Counted from the stretch's first letter, positions 1 through 6,886 are shown. The stretch is DNA of 11,382 nucleotides from an uncultured Arcobacter sp. (GCA_937860115.1 CALMBI010000199.1:1-11382), one strand, 5' to 3'. Program-made: numbers and translations. The notes: generated by a model from the letters alone, not told the origin.

Positions 1-2
1 CT

Positions 3-1254
3 TTTATGAAACAAAGTAATGATAGCTTCAAAAAAGATGTCTATTATAGGCTGCTTACTAATGCTTCTTATAATTGGCGGAAACTACTATCTCTATCCAC
101 TTTGAAGATATTATCATTGCTTCACAAGGTGCAAGATTCTAAATTGATAAGAATTCTTATCCTTGACGATACTGTTGAAGATAAGGTGGGTAAAAATATA
201 GAGGGAAGTTGTGATGAGTTGTGGAGTAATAAAGCAAAGAGAAAAATAAGAGGCTTCAATGTGGTATCGATTAACTATAGTGATGGTTATTCAAACTTTA
301 TGTTAGACTTTCAAGGAAACTTTTCACTTCGTGAAACCGCTATTCGCTAGTTTTGCAATTGCCATGAATAGCTATGCAAGGGTAAAAATAGAGGAATTTA
401 CAAATATCATTGACCATCGAACTAATGCCCATAAACGAAGATTAGAAGCTTTAAAAGGAAAATCACAAATTGCCATTTTCCAGACTACGCTTAGGGATTC
501 CGCTTCGCTCCATGATATGATTAAAAGGGCAGTTAAAAGTGGAATATATGCAGATTATCTTTTAGTTGACAGCTGGTATTCTAAGCCTCTATTTATTGAG
601 ACAATGAATAAGCTTGGTTTACAAGTAATCTCGCGAATGACAAATAATATCAAGATATGGAACTTCATAGGTAAAGAGAAAACTTTAGATAGTTTGTATC
701 AAAAGTTTAAAAAACTGAAAACTAACAAAATCGGTCAATATGGTAAAAAGATTAAGTTTGAATATTTTTCAGTTATAGTTGAACACAAAAAAGCGGGTTT
801 TCTCAAAATTGTTTTTATAAAAACCAAAGAAAATCTAATCCCTATAGTATCAACTAACCTAGAACTGAGTGATGAAGAGATAATTGAGATCTATAAAAGA
901 AGATGGGATATCGAACAAGGATACAAAGAGCTTCGTGAACACTTTGGATTTGGAAGAGAAGAAAATAGAATATACGAAGCACTGATTGCTCGAATTTCAT
1001 TATCATTTTTTACATACAATATTGTCAGCTATATAAATCGTATTAGTCATGAACCTGAAACAATTGGTGGATTGTTTAAAGATTTGGAATGTGAACTTCA
1101 TACCTTGGCAATAGCGATGCAAGCATTTATTTCCATACTTGATGAGATAGCTAAAATAGAAGAAGTGGTCAATAGAAATGAGGATTTTACAGCTATTATC
1201 GATGTATTAAGGGATGTCACTGGAAAACTACTTGGTTTTAGGTGCGAAAGTTAA
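3..1254 (+). pseudogene. IS4-family DDE transposase, 5'-truncated by the window edge and frameshifted
   Basis: Two open frames together make one transposase. The first (6-350, open from base 3) carries the first catalytic region, LILDD-T, about 55 residues after its ATG, preceded by a YNWRK motif near residue 22. The second (331-1254, from a GTG) carries DSWY with the second catalytic Asp at residue 80. It also has the IS4-type Y-x2-R-x3-E signature (Y188, R191, E195) in the YKRRWDIE motif. The reading frame changes by +1 (or -2) somewhere between 305 and 350. The second frame has a TAG at 304 and the first ends at TAG 348-350. Relatives that I remember have about 35-50 more residues before the first motif, so the true start is probably left of the window. 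Arginine codons include many CGA/CGT, unlike the AGA-only rpsB and tsf, which fits a foreign origin. With no intact frame the element is probably not self-mobile unless frameshifting occurs. Confidence 0.8.
322..336 (+). repeat. Perfect 6-bp hairpin at the transposase frame break
   Basis: TTTCAC-TTC-GTGAAA forms a perfect six-base-pair stem with a three-base loop. It lies inside the interval where the transposase frame changes, and its right arm begins with the GTG that opens the second frame. A wider pairing, GCTATTC (339-345) with GAATAGC (366-372), follows it. This may be part of a small inserted sequence. Confidence 0.5.
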
Positions 1255-1257
1255 GTA

Positions 1258-1932
1258 AATAATAAAAATTTTGAAGCAATCTCGCCAGCTGATTTTCGAG
1301 AAAAGATTTTGGATGGACTTAGGGTTGATGGGGTTTTTGCTATATGGAGTTTAGAAAATATTCCTGAAGTTTTTAGTGATCTTATACTTTTGAAATCAGC
1401 TCTTAAGCAAAACGGAGTATTTTATGTTCTTAGCCATAAAGAGATGAGAATCCCTACAAATAAAGGTTGGATAAACAATGGCATTAATATTAAAGCACTT
1501 TTAGAATTTCATTTCACAGTTAAAGAATCATCACAATTACCCCAAGAAGTAGCAAAAGAAAGATTGCATAGCGATACATTTATAGCTAAATTAGTGAACG
1601 ATAAACCAAAAACTATTCCTGTGGAGTATATGAATATGCTTAAAAGTGCTTCAAGTGAATATAGTAAAAAAGATTTTCAAAAAGCAAAAGAGTTATATAT
1701 TCAAGCATATAACAAATATCAACTTTTTGGTGATGCATTAAATGGCCTTGGTGTAGTTGAGAGGGCTATGGGGAATGTGCAAGGTGCAATCGCACTTTAT
1801 ATAAAAGCGATTAAACTTGATCCACTTAATGGTTTAGTTTTTTATGCTATCAAAACTAAGATAAAATTAATAAAAAAAAGATATAATCGCAAACTTTTTA
1901 GAAAACCATTTCTACTAAGAACTCACATATAG
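1258..1932 (+). pseudogene. 3' remnant of a SAM methyltransferase-like/TPR protein gene, cut by the insertion sequence
   Basis: The frame is open immediately after the transposase stop and reads NFEAISPADF... before any plausible start. The first start-like codon is an internal TTG at 1309, so I read this as the C-terminal part of a longer gene. Residues from 1309 on (DGVFAIWSLENIPE...LKSALKQNGVFYVLSHKE) resemble the late part of a class I methyltransferase fold: an acidic strand, then a helix, then 'LK-x-GG-like' and a hydrophobic strand. The SAM-binding glycine-rich N-terminal half is missing. The C-terminal half has about two tetratricopeptide repeats (around codons 105-180 from 1309, including GDALNGLGVVERAMGNVQGA) and a basic end. 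TPR-fused methyltransferases often modify surface or glycan components, but the substrate here is unknown. The methyltransferase assignment is moderate and the TPR assignment better. It is probably non-functional. Confidence 0.6.
1882..1887 (+). promoter_or_regulatory. Candidate -10 box of the rpsB operon promoter
   Basis: A perfect TATAAT lies inside the 3' end of the methyltransferase remnant, behind a very A/T-rich run (AAAATTAATAAAAAAAAGA). Campylobacterota sigma-70 promoters typically have a TATAAT-type -10 box, A/T periodicity upstream and no clear -35, which fits. Transcription would begin near 1894 and give rpsB a leader of about 137 nt. A second, weaker candidate is TATAAA at 2003-2008, which would leave almost no leader. 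Confidence 0.4.
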
Positions 1933-1937
1933 CAATT

Positions 1938-2012
1938 CTACAAAGGGCTGTAGGGAAACTTACGAATGGCTATAGAGGTTAAAAGCCCCTAAATAATCTG
2001 AGTATAAACTCA
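1938..2012 (+). promoter_or_regulatory. Structured leader upstream of rpsB
   Basis: Several pairings lie just before rpsB. CTACA (1938-1942) pairs with TGTAG (1949-1953). As an alternative, GGGCT (1945-1949) pairs with AGCCC (1984-1988). TGAGT-ATAA-ACTCA (1999-2012) forms a small hairpin next to the ribosome binding site AAGAAGGA (2016-2023). The first two pairings exclude each other, which suggests a switchable leader. In other bacteria S2 represses its own rpsB-tsf mRNA through the leader. That role here is inferred. Confidence 0.35.
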
Positions 2013-2030
2013 CAAAGAAGGAAAAGAAAC

Positions 2031-2819
2031 ATGGTAACAATGAAAGATTTATTAGAGTGTGGTGTACATTTCGGTCACCAAACAAGAAGATGGAATCCAA
2101 AAATGAAAAAATTCATTTTCGGTGTTAGAAAAAATATCTATATTATAGATTTACAAAAAACATTGAGATATTTCAGATACACATACAATATAGTAAGAGA
2201 TGCAGCTGCTAAAGGTGAAACAATGATTTTTGTTGGAACTAAAAAACAAGCTGATGAGGCAGTAAAAGAAGCGGCACTTGCTTGTAATATGCCATATGTA
2301 AACCACAGATGGTTAGGTGGAATGTTAACAAACTACCCAACAATCAAAAAATCAATCAGAAAACTTGAAATCATCAAAAAAATGAGAGAAGAAGGTCAAA
2401 TGGAACTTCTTACTAAAAAAGAAGCTTTAATGCTTTCTAGAAAAGAAGAGAAATTAGAAGCATACCTTGGTGGTATCAAAGAGATGAAACAACTTCCAGA
2501 TATGATGTTTGTTATCGATGCTGTTAAAGAAAGAATCGCTATTTTAGAAGCAAGAAGACTTGGAATTAAAGTTATCGCTCCACTTGATACAAACTGTGAT
2601 CCTGATCTTGTAGATTTCCCAATTCCAGGAAATGATGATGCAATTAGATCAGTACAATTATTCTGTAACGAAATGGCTGCTGCTATGAATGAAGGAAGAA
2701 ATGCATATTTAGAAAATGCATCTGCAGATGAGTCTGCTAGTGATGTTTCTGAAGCAGAAATCGCTGATATGACTACTGAGATCCAAATGGATGCTTCAGA
2801 ATTTGAGGACAAGGAGTAA
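2031..2819 (+). CDS. rpsB: 30S ribosomal protein S2
   Basis: S2 is a protein of the 30S subunit located at the head-body junction. It is needed for recruiting S1 and for translation initiation. The 262-residue product opens with the family-typical MKDLLECGVHFGHQTRRWNPKM. It continues with NIYIIDLQKT, the FVGTKKQA segment, NHRWLGGMLTN and, near residues 175-205, the conserved PLDTNCDPDLVDFPIPGNDDA region, so it is full length. The last 35 or so residues form a Ser/Asp/Glu-rich acidic tail that is not part of the conserved fold. The ATG at 2031 follows a strong AAGAAGGA site with about 7 nt spacing. The Met at codon 4 is an alternative start but lies farther from that site. All arginines are AGA codons, a sign of high expression here. 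It heads an operon with tsf, only 2 nt downstream. Confidence 0.98.
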   Translation: MVTMKDLLECGVHFGHQTRRWNPKMKKFIFGVRKNIYIIDLQKTLRYFRYTYNIVRDAAAKGETMIFVGTKKQADEAVKEAALACNMPYVNHRWLGGMLTNYPTIKKSIRKLEIIKKMREEGQMELLTKKEALMLSRKEEKLEAYLGGIKEMKQLPDMMFVIDAVKERIAILEARRLGIKVIAPLDTNCDPDLVDFPIPGNDDAIRSVQLFCNEMAAAMNEGRNAYLENASADESASDVSEAEIADMTTEIQMDASEFEDKE

Positions 2820-2821
2820 TC

Positions 2822-3871
2822 ATGGCTGGTGCAACTCCACAACTTATCAAAGAATTAAGAGAGATTTCTGGTGCAGGTATGCTTGATTGCAAAAATGCAC
2901 TTAATGCTTGCGAAGGAAATATTGAAGATTCTGTAAAATGGCTTAGAGAGCAAGGTCTTTCAAAAGCTGCTAAAAAATCTGGAAATGTAGCTGCAGAAGG
3001 TCTTGTAACTATCATTGTAAATGAAGATAACACAAAAGCAACTATGACTGAGATCAACTCTCAAACAGATTTCGTTGCTAAAAATGATCAATTTATCGCA
3101 TTAACTCAAGAGATAACTACTCATGTTCAAACTACTGGTGTAAGTGAAACTTCTGAGTTATTAGAAACAACTATAAACGGTACAAACTTTAGTGAGTACT
3201 TAAATGGTAAAATTGCTATCATCGGTGAAAATATTGTTGCTAGAAAAATGGTTACAATTTCATCTGATATTGGTTTAGTAAATGGATATGTACACTTAGG
3301 AAAAGTTGGAGTTTTATTAGCTGCAACTTGTGCACCAGAAGCAAAAGAAAAAACTGTTGATATCTTAAAAAAAGTTGCTATGCATGCGGCATCTATGAAA
3401 CCAAGTGTTATCTCTTATAAAGATTTATCAGCTGATTTTATTGAGTCTGAAAACAAAGCTATCATTGCTGATATTGAAAAAGAAAATGAAGAGCTTTACA
3501 GATTGAAAAAACCTCTTAAAAATATTCCAGAGTATGTTTCAAGAGTTCAATTAACTGATGACGCAATTAATGCTGCTAAAGAAAAAATGAGAGCTGAATT
3601 AGTTGCTGAAGGGAAACCAGAAAAAATCATCGATAACATCTTAGTTGGTAAAATAGCTAGATGGATCGAAGATAATACACAACTTGACAAAACTCATGCA
3701 TTACTTTCACAAACATATGTTATGGATGACAAACTTACAGTTGAAGAGGCTATCAAAGCTGTTGATGCTTCAATTGAAGTAGTTGAGTATATCAGATTTG
3801 AACTTGGTGATGGTATCGAGAAAAAAGAGGAAGATTTTGCAGCTGAAGTAGCAGCTCAAATGGCTAAATAA
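2822..3871 (+). CDS. tsf: Translation elongation factor Ts
   Basis: EF-Ts is the guanine nucleotide exchange factor that releases GDP from EF-Tu. The 349-residue protein starts with the UBA-like N-terminal domain (LIKELREISGAGMLDCKNAL, residues 8-27). It has the signature TDFVAKN at residues 82-88, whose Asp-Phe pair inserts at the EF-Tu nucleotide site. A long core and dimerisation region follows. The length is like other Campylobacterota EF-Ts proteins, which are longer than that of E. coli. The start is 2 nt after the rpsB stop, behind GAGGACAAGGAG-type Shine-Dalgarno bases in the end of rpsB, so the two are co-translated. Arginine codons are all AGA. The pairing with rpsB is near universal in bacteria. 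Confidence 0.98.
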   Translation: MAGATPQLIKELREISGAGMLDCKNALNACEGNIEDSVKWLREQGLSKAAKKSGNVAAEGLVTIIVNEDNTKATMTEINSQTDFVAKNDQFIALTQEITTHVQTTGVSETSELLETTINGTNFSEYLNGKIAIIGENIVARKMVTISSDIGLVNGYVHLGKVGVLLAATCAPEAKEKTVDILKKVAMHAASMKPSVISYKDLSADFIESENKAIIADIEKENEELYRLKKPLKNIPEYVSRVQLTDDAINAAKEKMRAELVAEGKPEKIIDNILVGKIARWIEDNTQLDKTHALLSQTYVMDDKLTVEEAIKAVDASIEVVEYIRFELGDGIEKKEEDFAAEVAAQMAK

Positions 3872-3895
3872 TTTTTCTTATGTTATGATTGTTAG

Positions 3896-4594
3896 ATGAT
3901 AAATATAGCTGAAACTGACAATCAATCTACTCTAATACAAAAGAATAGATCCCTTTTGCTTCAAGCAACTGGGATCACTCACAATTTTGACTACCCACTT
4001 TTTGAAAATATCGATTTAAAACTCCATGAAAATGAAACTATAGCTATTATAGGATCAAGCGGATGTGGTAAATCAACGCTTTTAAATATTCTTTCTTCAC
4101 TTTTAATTCCAAACGATGGAAAAGTATTTTTTGAAAATCAAAATATTTTAGAACTTTCACAAAAGAAGCTTTTAGAGTTAAGACGAAATATTTTCGGGAT
4201 CATTTTTCAGTCACACTATTTATTTAGAGGATTTAATGCAACAGAAAATCTTCAAATTGCTGAATTTTTGAGTGGACATACAATTGATATGGAACTTATG
4301 AAACTATTTAAAATTGATCATATATTGCATCAAGGGATAGGGGAGCTTAGCGGTGGACAACAACAAAGGTTATCTATTGCAAGAATATTGACTAAAAAAC
4401 CACAAATTATATTTGCAGATGAACCTACAGGTAACCTTGATAAAACAACTGCAAAAGAGGTAATGGATGTGTTATTTGAATATATTGCTAATACAAAAGC
4501 AGGTATGATTTTGGTCACACATGAAGATGATCTTGCTTTTTTATGTGATAAAGTATATAAAATTAATAATATGAAACTAGAAAGAGTGAAATAA
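3896..4594 (+). CDS. ABC transporter ATP-binding protein, LolD/MacB-type
   Basis: This is a 232-residue ABC ATPase with every key motif: Walker A GSSGCGKST (53-61), Q-loop Gln105, signature LSGGQQQR (151-158), Walker B IIFADE (171-176) with catalytic Glu176, D-loop GNLD and switch His209. The sequence style matches the LolD/FtsE/MacB group, which drives extraction or mechanotransmission with an integral-membrane partner. No permease is encoded nearby, so the partner is elsewhere and the substrate is unknown. About 20 residues precede the first strand of the fold, and the ATG at 3896 has no clear Shine-Dalgarno. A downstream TTG near 3956 is a possible alternative start. C. jejuni has an ABC ATPase (Cj1180c) at the same place after tsf, which supports orthology. 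Its TAA overlaps the ATG of the next gene by one base. Confidence 0.85.
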   Translation: MINIAETDNQSTLIQKNRSLLLQATGITHNFDYPLFENIDLKLHENETIAIIGSSGCGKSTLLNILSSLLIPNDGKVFFENQNILELSQKKLLELRRNIFGIIFQSHYLFRGFNATENLQIAEFLSGHTIDMELMKLFKIDHILHQGIGELSGGQQQRLSIARILTKKPQIIFADEPTGNLDKTTAKEVMDVLFEYIANTKAGMILVTHEDDLAFLCDKVYKINNMKLERVK

Positions 4595-5394
4595 TGAAAA
4601 CGATTGCTTTACTTTCAAATACAGAGATAATTAATAAGATTTTTACACTTATTGCAAATAAATTGATGCTACAACTCAAAATTGCAAAACGAATCGATTC
4701 AATAGATCATTCAGTAGATTTAGTTGTTATTGATGATGCATATTTGGGTGAAAATATCATTAAACTTCGTTCTCAAGCAAATGCTGTAGTTTTATTAAAA
4801 GGTGAAGAAACAAACGAGGAAGGATTCGATTTTATAATCGAAAAACCTTTTTTACCTTCAGTTTTAAGTATTCATTTAGAAAATATACTCAAAGAGATCG
4901 ATAGCAGACCAAAAGTTGAAAAAATCGATGAAGTAAAAATATTTGAAAGTGAAGAACCTACAAATGAAGAGGTCACTGATGATCTTGCTAAGTTTATTGA
5001 TAATTTAGTGCAAGAGGTTGATGAAGATTCACATAATCAAAATGATCTGACAGTAAAAAAAGAGCAACTAGGACATGGTGGCGTTTTAGATAAAGATGAA
5101 CTGTCAAAACTTTTTGATATGATCAATGATGATGTAGAGAATCCAACAAGCACTTTTTTAAAAGGTGCAAAAAACGAAGATGATTGGATTGATCTTTCTG
5201 ATATAATCGACAATGCTATTGATGATGTTTCTTCTCATCAATCTAGAGAAAATCTACCAATTAAAATAGTATTAAATAATTATTCAATGGAAGAGTTAGC
5301 TCCTCTATTAGAAAAACTCAATCAAAATGTAGTAGATAGACTATCAGATGGTGAAACAATCAATTTACAACTAAGGTCAGAAAATAATGGATAA
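4594..5394 (+). CDS. Acidic protein with a degenerate receiver-like N-terminal domain
   Basis: Function unknown. Residues 1-100 look like a CheY-type receiver fold. A first strand (TIALLSN) is followed by a strand ending in VVIDD (44-48), where the phosphorylated Asp would sit, and by an EKPF motif (83-86) in the place of the conserved Lys-Pro. The acidic pair normally at the end of the first strand is replaced by Ser8-Asn9, so phosphorylation is doubtful. Residues 105-230 are a strongly acidic Glu/Asp-rich stretch with low complexity, and the C-terminal 40 residues return to an amphipathic pattern (SMEELAPLLEKLNQNVV). The position directly upstream of gmk matches the C. jejuni 'highly acidic protein' (Cj1178c) and the H. 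pylori 'poly E-rich protein' next to gmk, so it is probably their orthologue. It overlaps the ABC gene by 1 nt and gmk by 8 nt. The receiver reading is inference from pattern only. Confidence 0.7.
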   Translation: MKTIALLSNTEIINKIFTLIANKLMLQLKIAKRIDSIDHSVDLVVIDDAYLGENIIKLRSQANAVVLLKGEETNEEGFDFIIEKPFLPSVLSIHLENILKEIDSRPKVEKIDEVKIFESEEPTNEEVTDDLAKFIDNLVQEVDEDSHNQNDLTVKKEQLGHGGVLDKDELSKLFDMINDDVENPTSTFLKGAKNEDDWIDLSDIIDNAIDDVSSHQSRENLPIKIVLNNYSMEELAPLLEKLNQNVVDRLSDGETINLQLRSENNG

Positions 5395-6016
5395 AGAGCT
5401 TCAAAAAGGCGCAATATTAATATTATCAGGTCCTAGCGGATGTGGAAAAAGTTCTCTTTTAAAAAAATTTTATGAAAATTTTTCGAATTATTATTTCTCT
5501 ATATCTACTACAACTAGAGCACCTAGGATTGGTGAACAACATGGCGTTGATTATTTCTTTGTCACTAAAGAGGAGTTTGAAGAGGATATCAAAAATGATA
5601 ATTTCTTAGAATATGCAAAAGTACATGATAATTATTATGGAACATCTTTAAAGCCTATTAAAGAAGCACTAATCCTTGGAAAATTGGTTATTTTTGATAT
5701 AGATGTACAAGGGCATGATCTTGTGAGAGAAAAACTTGACAGTATCACAACATCAGTATTTATAACTACTCCATCACTCAAAGAGTTAGAAAATAGACTT
5801 TATAAAAGAGATACAGATCATCCTGAGATTATAGAAAATCGACTTAAAAATGCCAAAATAGAGATTCATAGTTTGGATAAATATGATTATTTGATTTTAA
5901 ATGATGATTTAGAGTTAGCAAGTAAACAACTTATCTCTATAGGAAATGTAGCTCTTATTAAAAGCTCTTTATTTAATAAAGATTCTATTATAAAAATATG
6001 GTTAGGTGAAAACTAA
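5387..6016 (+). CDS. gmk: Guanylate kinase
   Basis: This enzyme phosphorylates GMP (and dGMP) to GDP with ATP, an essential cytosolic step in purine nucleotide supply. The 209 residues carry the P-loop GPSGCGKSS (15-23) and the GMP-binding TTRAPRIGE (42-50) followed by GVDYFFV. They also carry the LEYAKVHDNYYGT lid region, FDIDVQG in place of the usual ID-x-QG, and KRDTD...IENRLKNA, which holds the ATP-contacting arginines. Length is normal for the family. The ATG overlaps the end of the acidic-protein gene by 8 nt, so it is translationally coupled. In C. jejuni and H. pylori gmk is followed by tatA and argS. Here the TAA stop is followed at once by an inverted-repeat element, and those genes are absent. 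Confidence 0.97.
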   Translation: MDKELQKGAILILSGPSGCGKSSLLKKFYENFSNYYFSISTTTRAPRIGEQHGVDYFFVTKEEFEEDIKNDNFLEYAKVHDNYYGTSLKPIKEALILGKLVIFDIDVQGHDLVREKLDSITTSVFITTPSLKELENRLYKRDTDHPEIIENRLKNAKIEIHSLDKYDYLILNDDLELASKQLISIGNVALIKSSLFNKDSIIKIWLGEN

Positions 6017-6284
6017 TACCAAATGAAAGAAATAACTAGCACTTAAATAGTACAAGTTGTGCTTTATAGTGAAAATAATAAAACGAAAAACTAGCAAGCT
6101 AATTTGAGTTTTCTTTTTTTCATTAGAGAGTGTAAACTGTACTACCCAAAGGGAAAATAGCTTTAAAAGGTATCTTTATGAAGATTTTTATTTTGTATTA
6201 GCTAGCCAGTACTGCAATAAAAATCTTCAAAATCTACTCTTTTATCTATTTTTTTAAGTAGTAGTTTTTTCTTTCATTTGGTAT
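6016..6284. mobile_element. MITE-like element with 32-bp terminal inverted repeats
   Basis: The left end reads ATACCAAATGAAAGAAA from 6016, and the right end read backwards from 6284 begins with the same 17 bases. The match runs for 32 positions with three mismatches. The core can also be drawn as CCAAATG...CATTTGG flanked by TA on each side (6017-6018 and 6282-6283). This fits a TA target duplication as made by IS630/Tc1-type transposases. There is no coding frame of note inside. The interior carries a 14-bp perfect inverted repeat and smaller pairings, so the RNA would fold strongly in both directions. The element starts at the last base of the gmk stop codon. No related transposase is in the window, so mobilisation would be in trans. 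The family assignment is inference. Confidence 0.75.
6179..6229. repeat. 14-bp inverted repeat inside the MITE-like element
   Basis: TGAAGATTTTTATT (6179-6192) is matched perfectly by its reverse complement AATAAAAATCTTCA (6216-6229), with a 23-base loop. It is nested within the terminal repeats and off-centre towards the right end. Confidence 0.8.
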
Positions 6285-6296
6285 AAGATTGAACGT

Positions 6297-6329
6297 GAAA
6301 AGATATTTTAGCTTGCAGCTAAAATATCT
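6297..6329 (-). terminator. Hairpin over the rimM stop codon, probable terminator
   Basis: AGATATTTTAGCT (6301-6313) and AGCTAAAATATCT (6317-6329) pair perfectly over 13 bp around a 3-base loop. Read on the - strand the stem is followed by TTTT then CACG, a short U-run, so it probably ends the ffh-rpsP-khp-rimM transcript. The rimM stop codon lies within the stem. The stem is A/T-rich, so efficiency is uncertain. It could also act on + strand transcripts leaving gmk. Confidence 0.55.
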
Positions 6330-6838
6330 AAACCATTTTTTATCATTATTTTTTTATTTTCAATATCAACTTCTAAGACATAATTATCATTATATGGTAT
6401 CAAAAAAGTTTTTGCTGTTTTAGGATCTTTATCCAAAAGTGCTTGTGCTGTTTCAATAGTCATATAATCATCAGTAGGATATCTATTGATCTCTATAATT
6501 TTGCCTAATTCTAGATCATTTTCAAATGCAACGCATCCTTCAATTTCAAACCAAAAAAATTGTTTTTTAGAGAGTTTACAATTTTTTTTACTCTCTTCTT
6601 CTGTTGTAAAAAGTAAGGAATTGATAAAGATTTTTGTATCATCCACACTATTAATACCTACAAATTTTATAGTGTCTTGAGTTTGGTTGATAGATTCTAC
6701 AGTAAGTGTTTTATTTTTATTTGTTGTAAAAGTTACACCTTTTTTGAATTGTTCAGGAAAATCAGATTCGATATAGATCCTCATTTGTCCTTTTAAACCA
6801 ACACTCTTACCAAGTTTTGCAACATAAATTTTTTCCAT
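6308..6838 (-). CDS. rimM: 16S rRNA processing protein RimM
   Basis: RimM binds S19 and helps mature the head of the 30S subunit. The 176-residue protein has the N-terminal beta-barrel start KIYVAKLGKSVGLKGQMRIY (residues 3-22) followed by ESDFPEQF. A PRC-barrel domain comes next (from about residue 88: FFWFEIEGC..., LGKIIEI...YPTDDYMTIE and FLIPYNDNYV), so it is complete. The ATG at 6838 has a good AAAGGA site about 5 nt upstream. The start lies only 16 nt after the U-tract of an intrinsic terminator that separates it from the KH-protein gene. This is unusual for a gene normally co-transcribed with rpsP. In most bacteria trmD and rplS follow rimM, but here a hairpin and then the MITE-like element follow. 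Confidence 0.95.
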   Translation of the reverse strand: MEKIYVAKLGKSVGLKGQMRIYIESDFPEQFKKGVTFTTNKNKTLTVESINQTQDTIKFVGINSVDDTKIFINSLLFTTEEESKKNCKLSKKQFFWFEIEGCVAFENDLELGKIIEINRYPTDDYMTIETAQALLDKDPKTAKTFLIPYNDNYVLEVDIENKKIMIKNGLDILAAS

Positions 6839-6854
6839 TTTATTCCTTTAGTCT

Positions 6855-6886
6855 AAAAAAAAACCGCCCCATAAAAATGTGGCGGT
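6855..6886 (-). terminator. Strong intrinsic terminator (possible attenuator) between the KH gene and rimM
   Basis: On the - strand ACCGCC-A-CAT, loop TTTT, ATG-G-GGCGGT forms a nine-pair stem with one A-G mismatch. It is directly followed by nine T residues (6855-6863 on the + strand, the first of which also pairs). The GC-rich lower stem plus U-tract is the textbook intrinsic terminator layout and the strongest one in the window. It lies in the gap between two genes of what is normally one operon, 17-48 nt before the rimM ATG. Confidence 0.88.

Larger units (their letters stand above)
1..1265 (+). mobile_element. Degraded IS4-family insertion sequence, left end outside the window
   Basis: This stretch is filled by a single disrupted DDE transposase, so it is read as an insertion sequence. 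The left inverted repeat lies outside the window. The right end is placed between about 1240 and 1265, because the interrupted host gene resumes in an open frame just after the transposase stop at 1254. The motif TTTAGGTGCGAAAGTTAAG (about 1237-1255) probably belongs to the right terminal repeat. Target duplications cannot be checked. The exact right boundary is inferred. Confidence 0.7.

Noticed and set aside
300..350. Programmed frameshift joining the two transposase frames, suggested by the hairpin
   Set aside because: The shift needed is +1 (or -2), not the -1 typical of IS elements. There is no A6/A7 slippery run at the overlap, and the spacing looks expanded by an insertion. A disrupted gene is simpler.
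2396..2842. Long antisense open frame opposite rpsB, and a similar one opposite tsf (2773-3057)
   Set aside because: Both lie entirely opposite highly conserved ribosomal and elongation-factor genes and have Ser/Ile-rich, non-protein-like compositions. They are by-products of AGA/GAA-rich codon use.
6016..6300. CRISPR array or tRNA gene in the gmk-rimM gap
   Set aside because: There are no direct repeats with regular spacers and no cloverleaf or CCA-adjacent acceptor stem. The structure is a single pair of terminal inverted repeats with internal palindromes.
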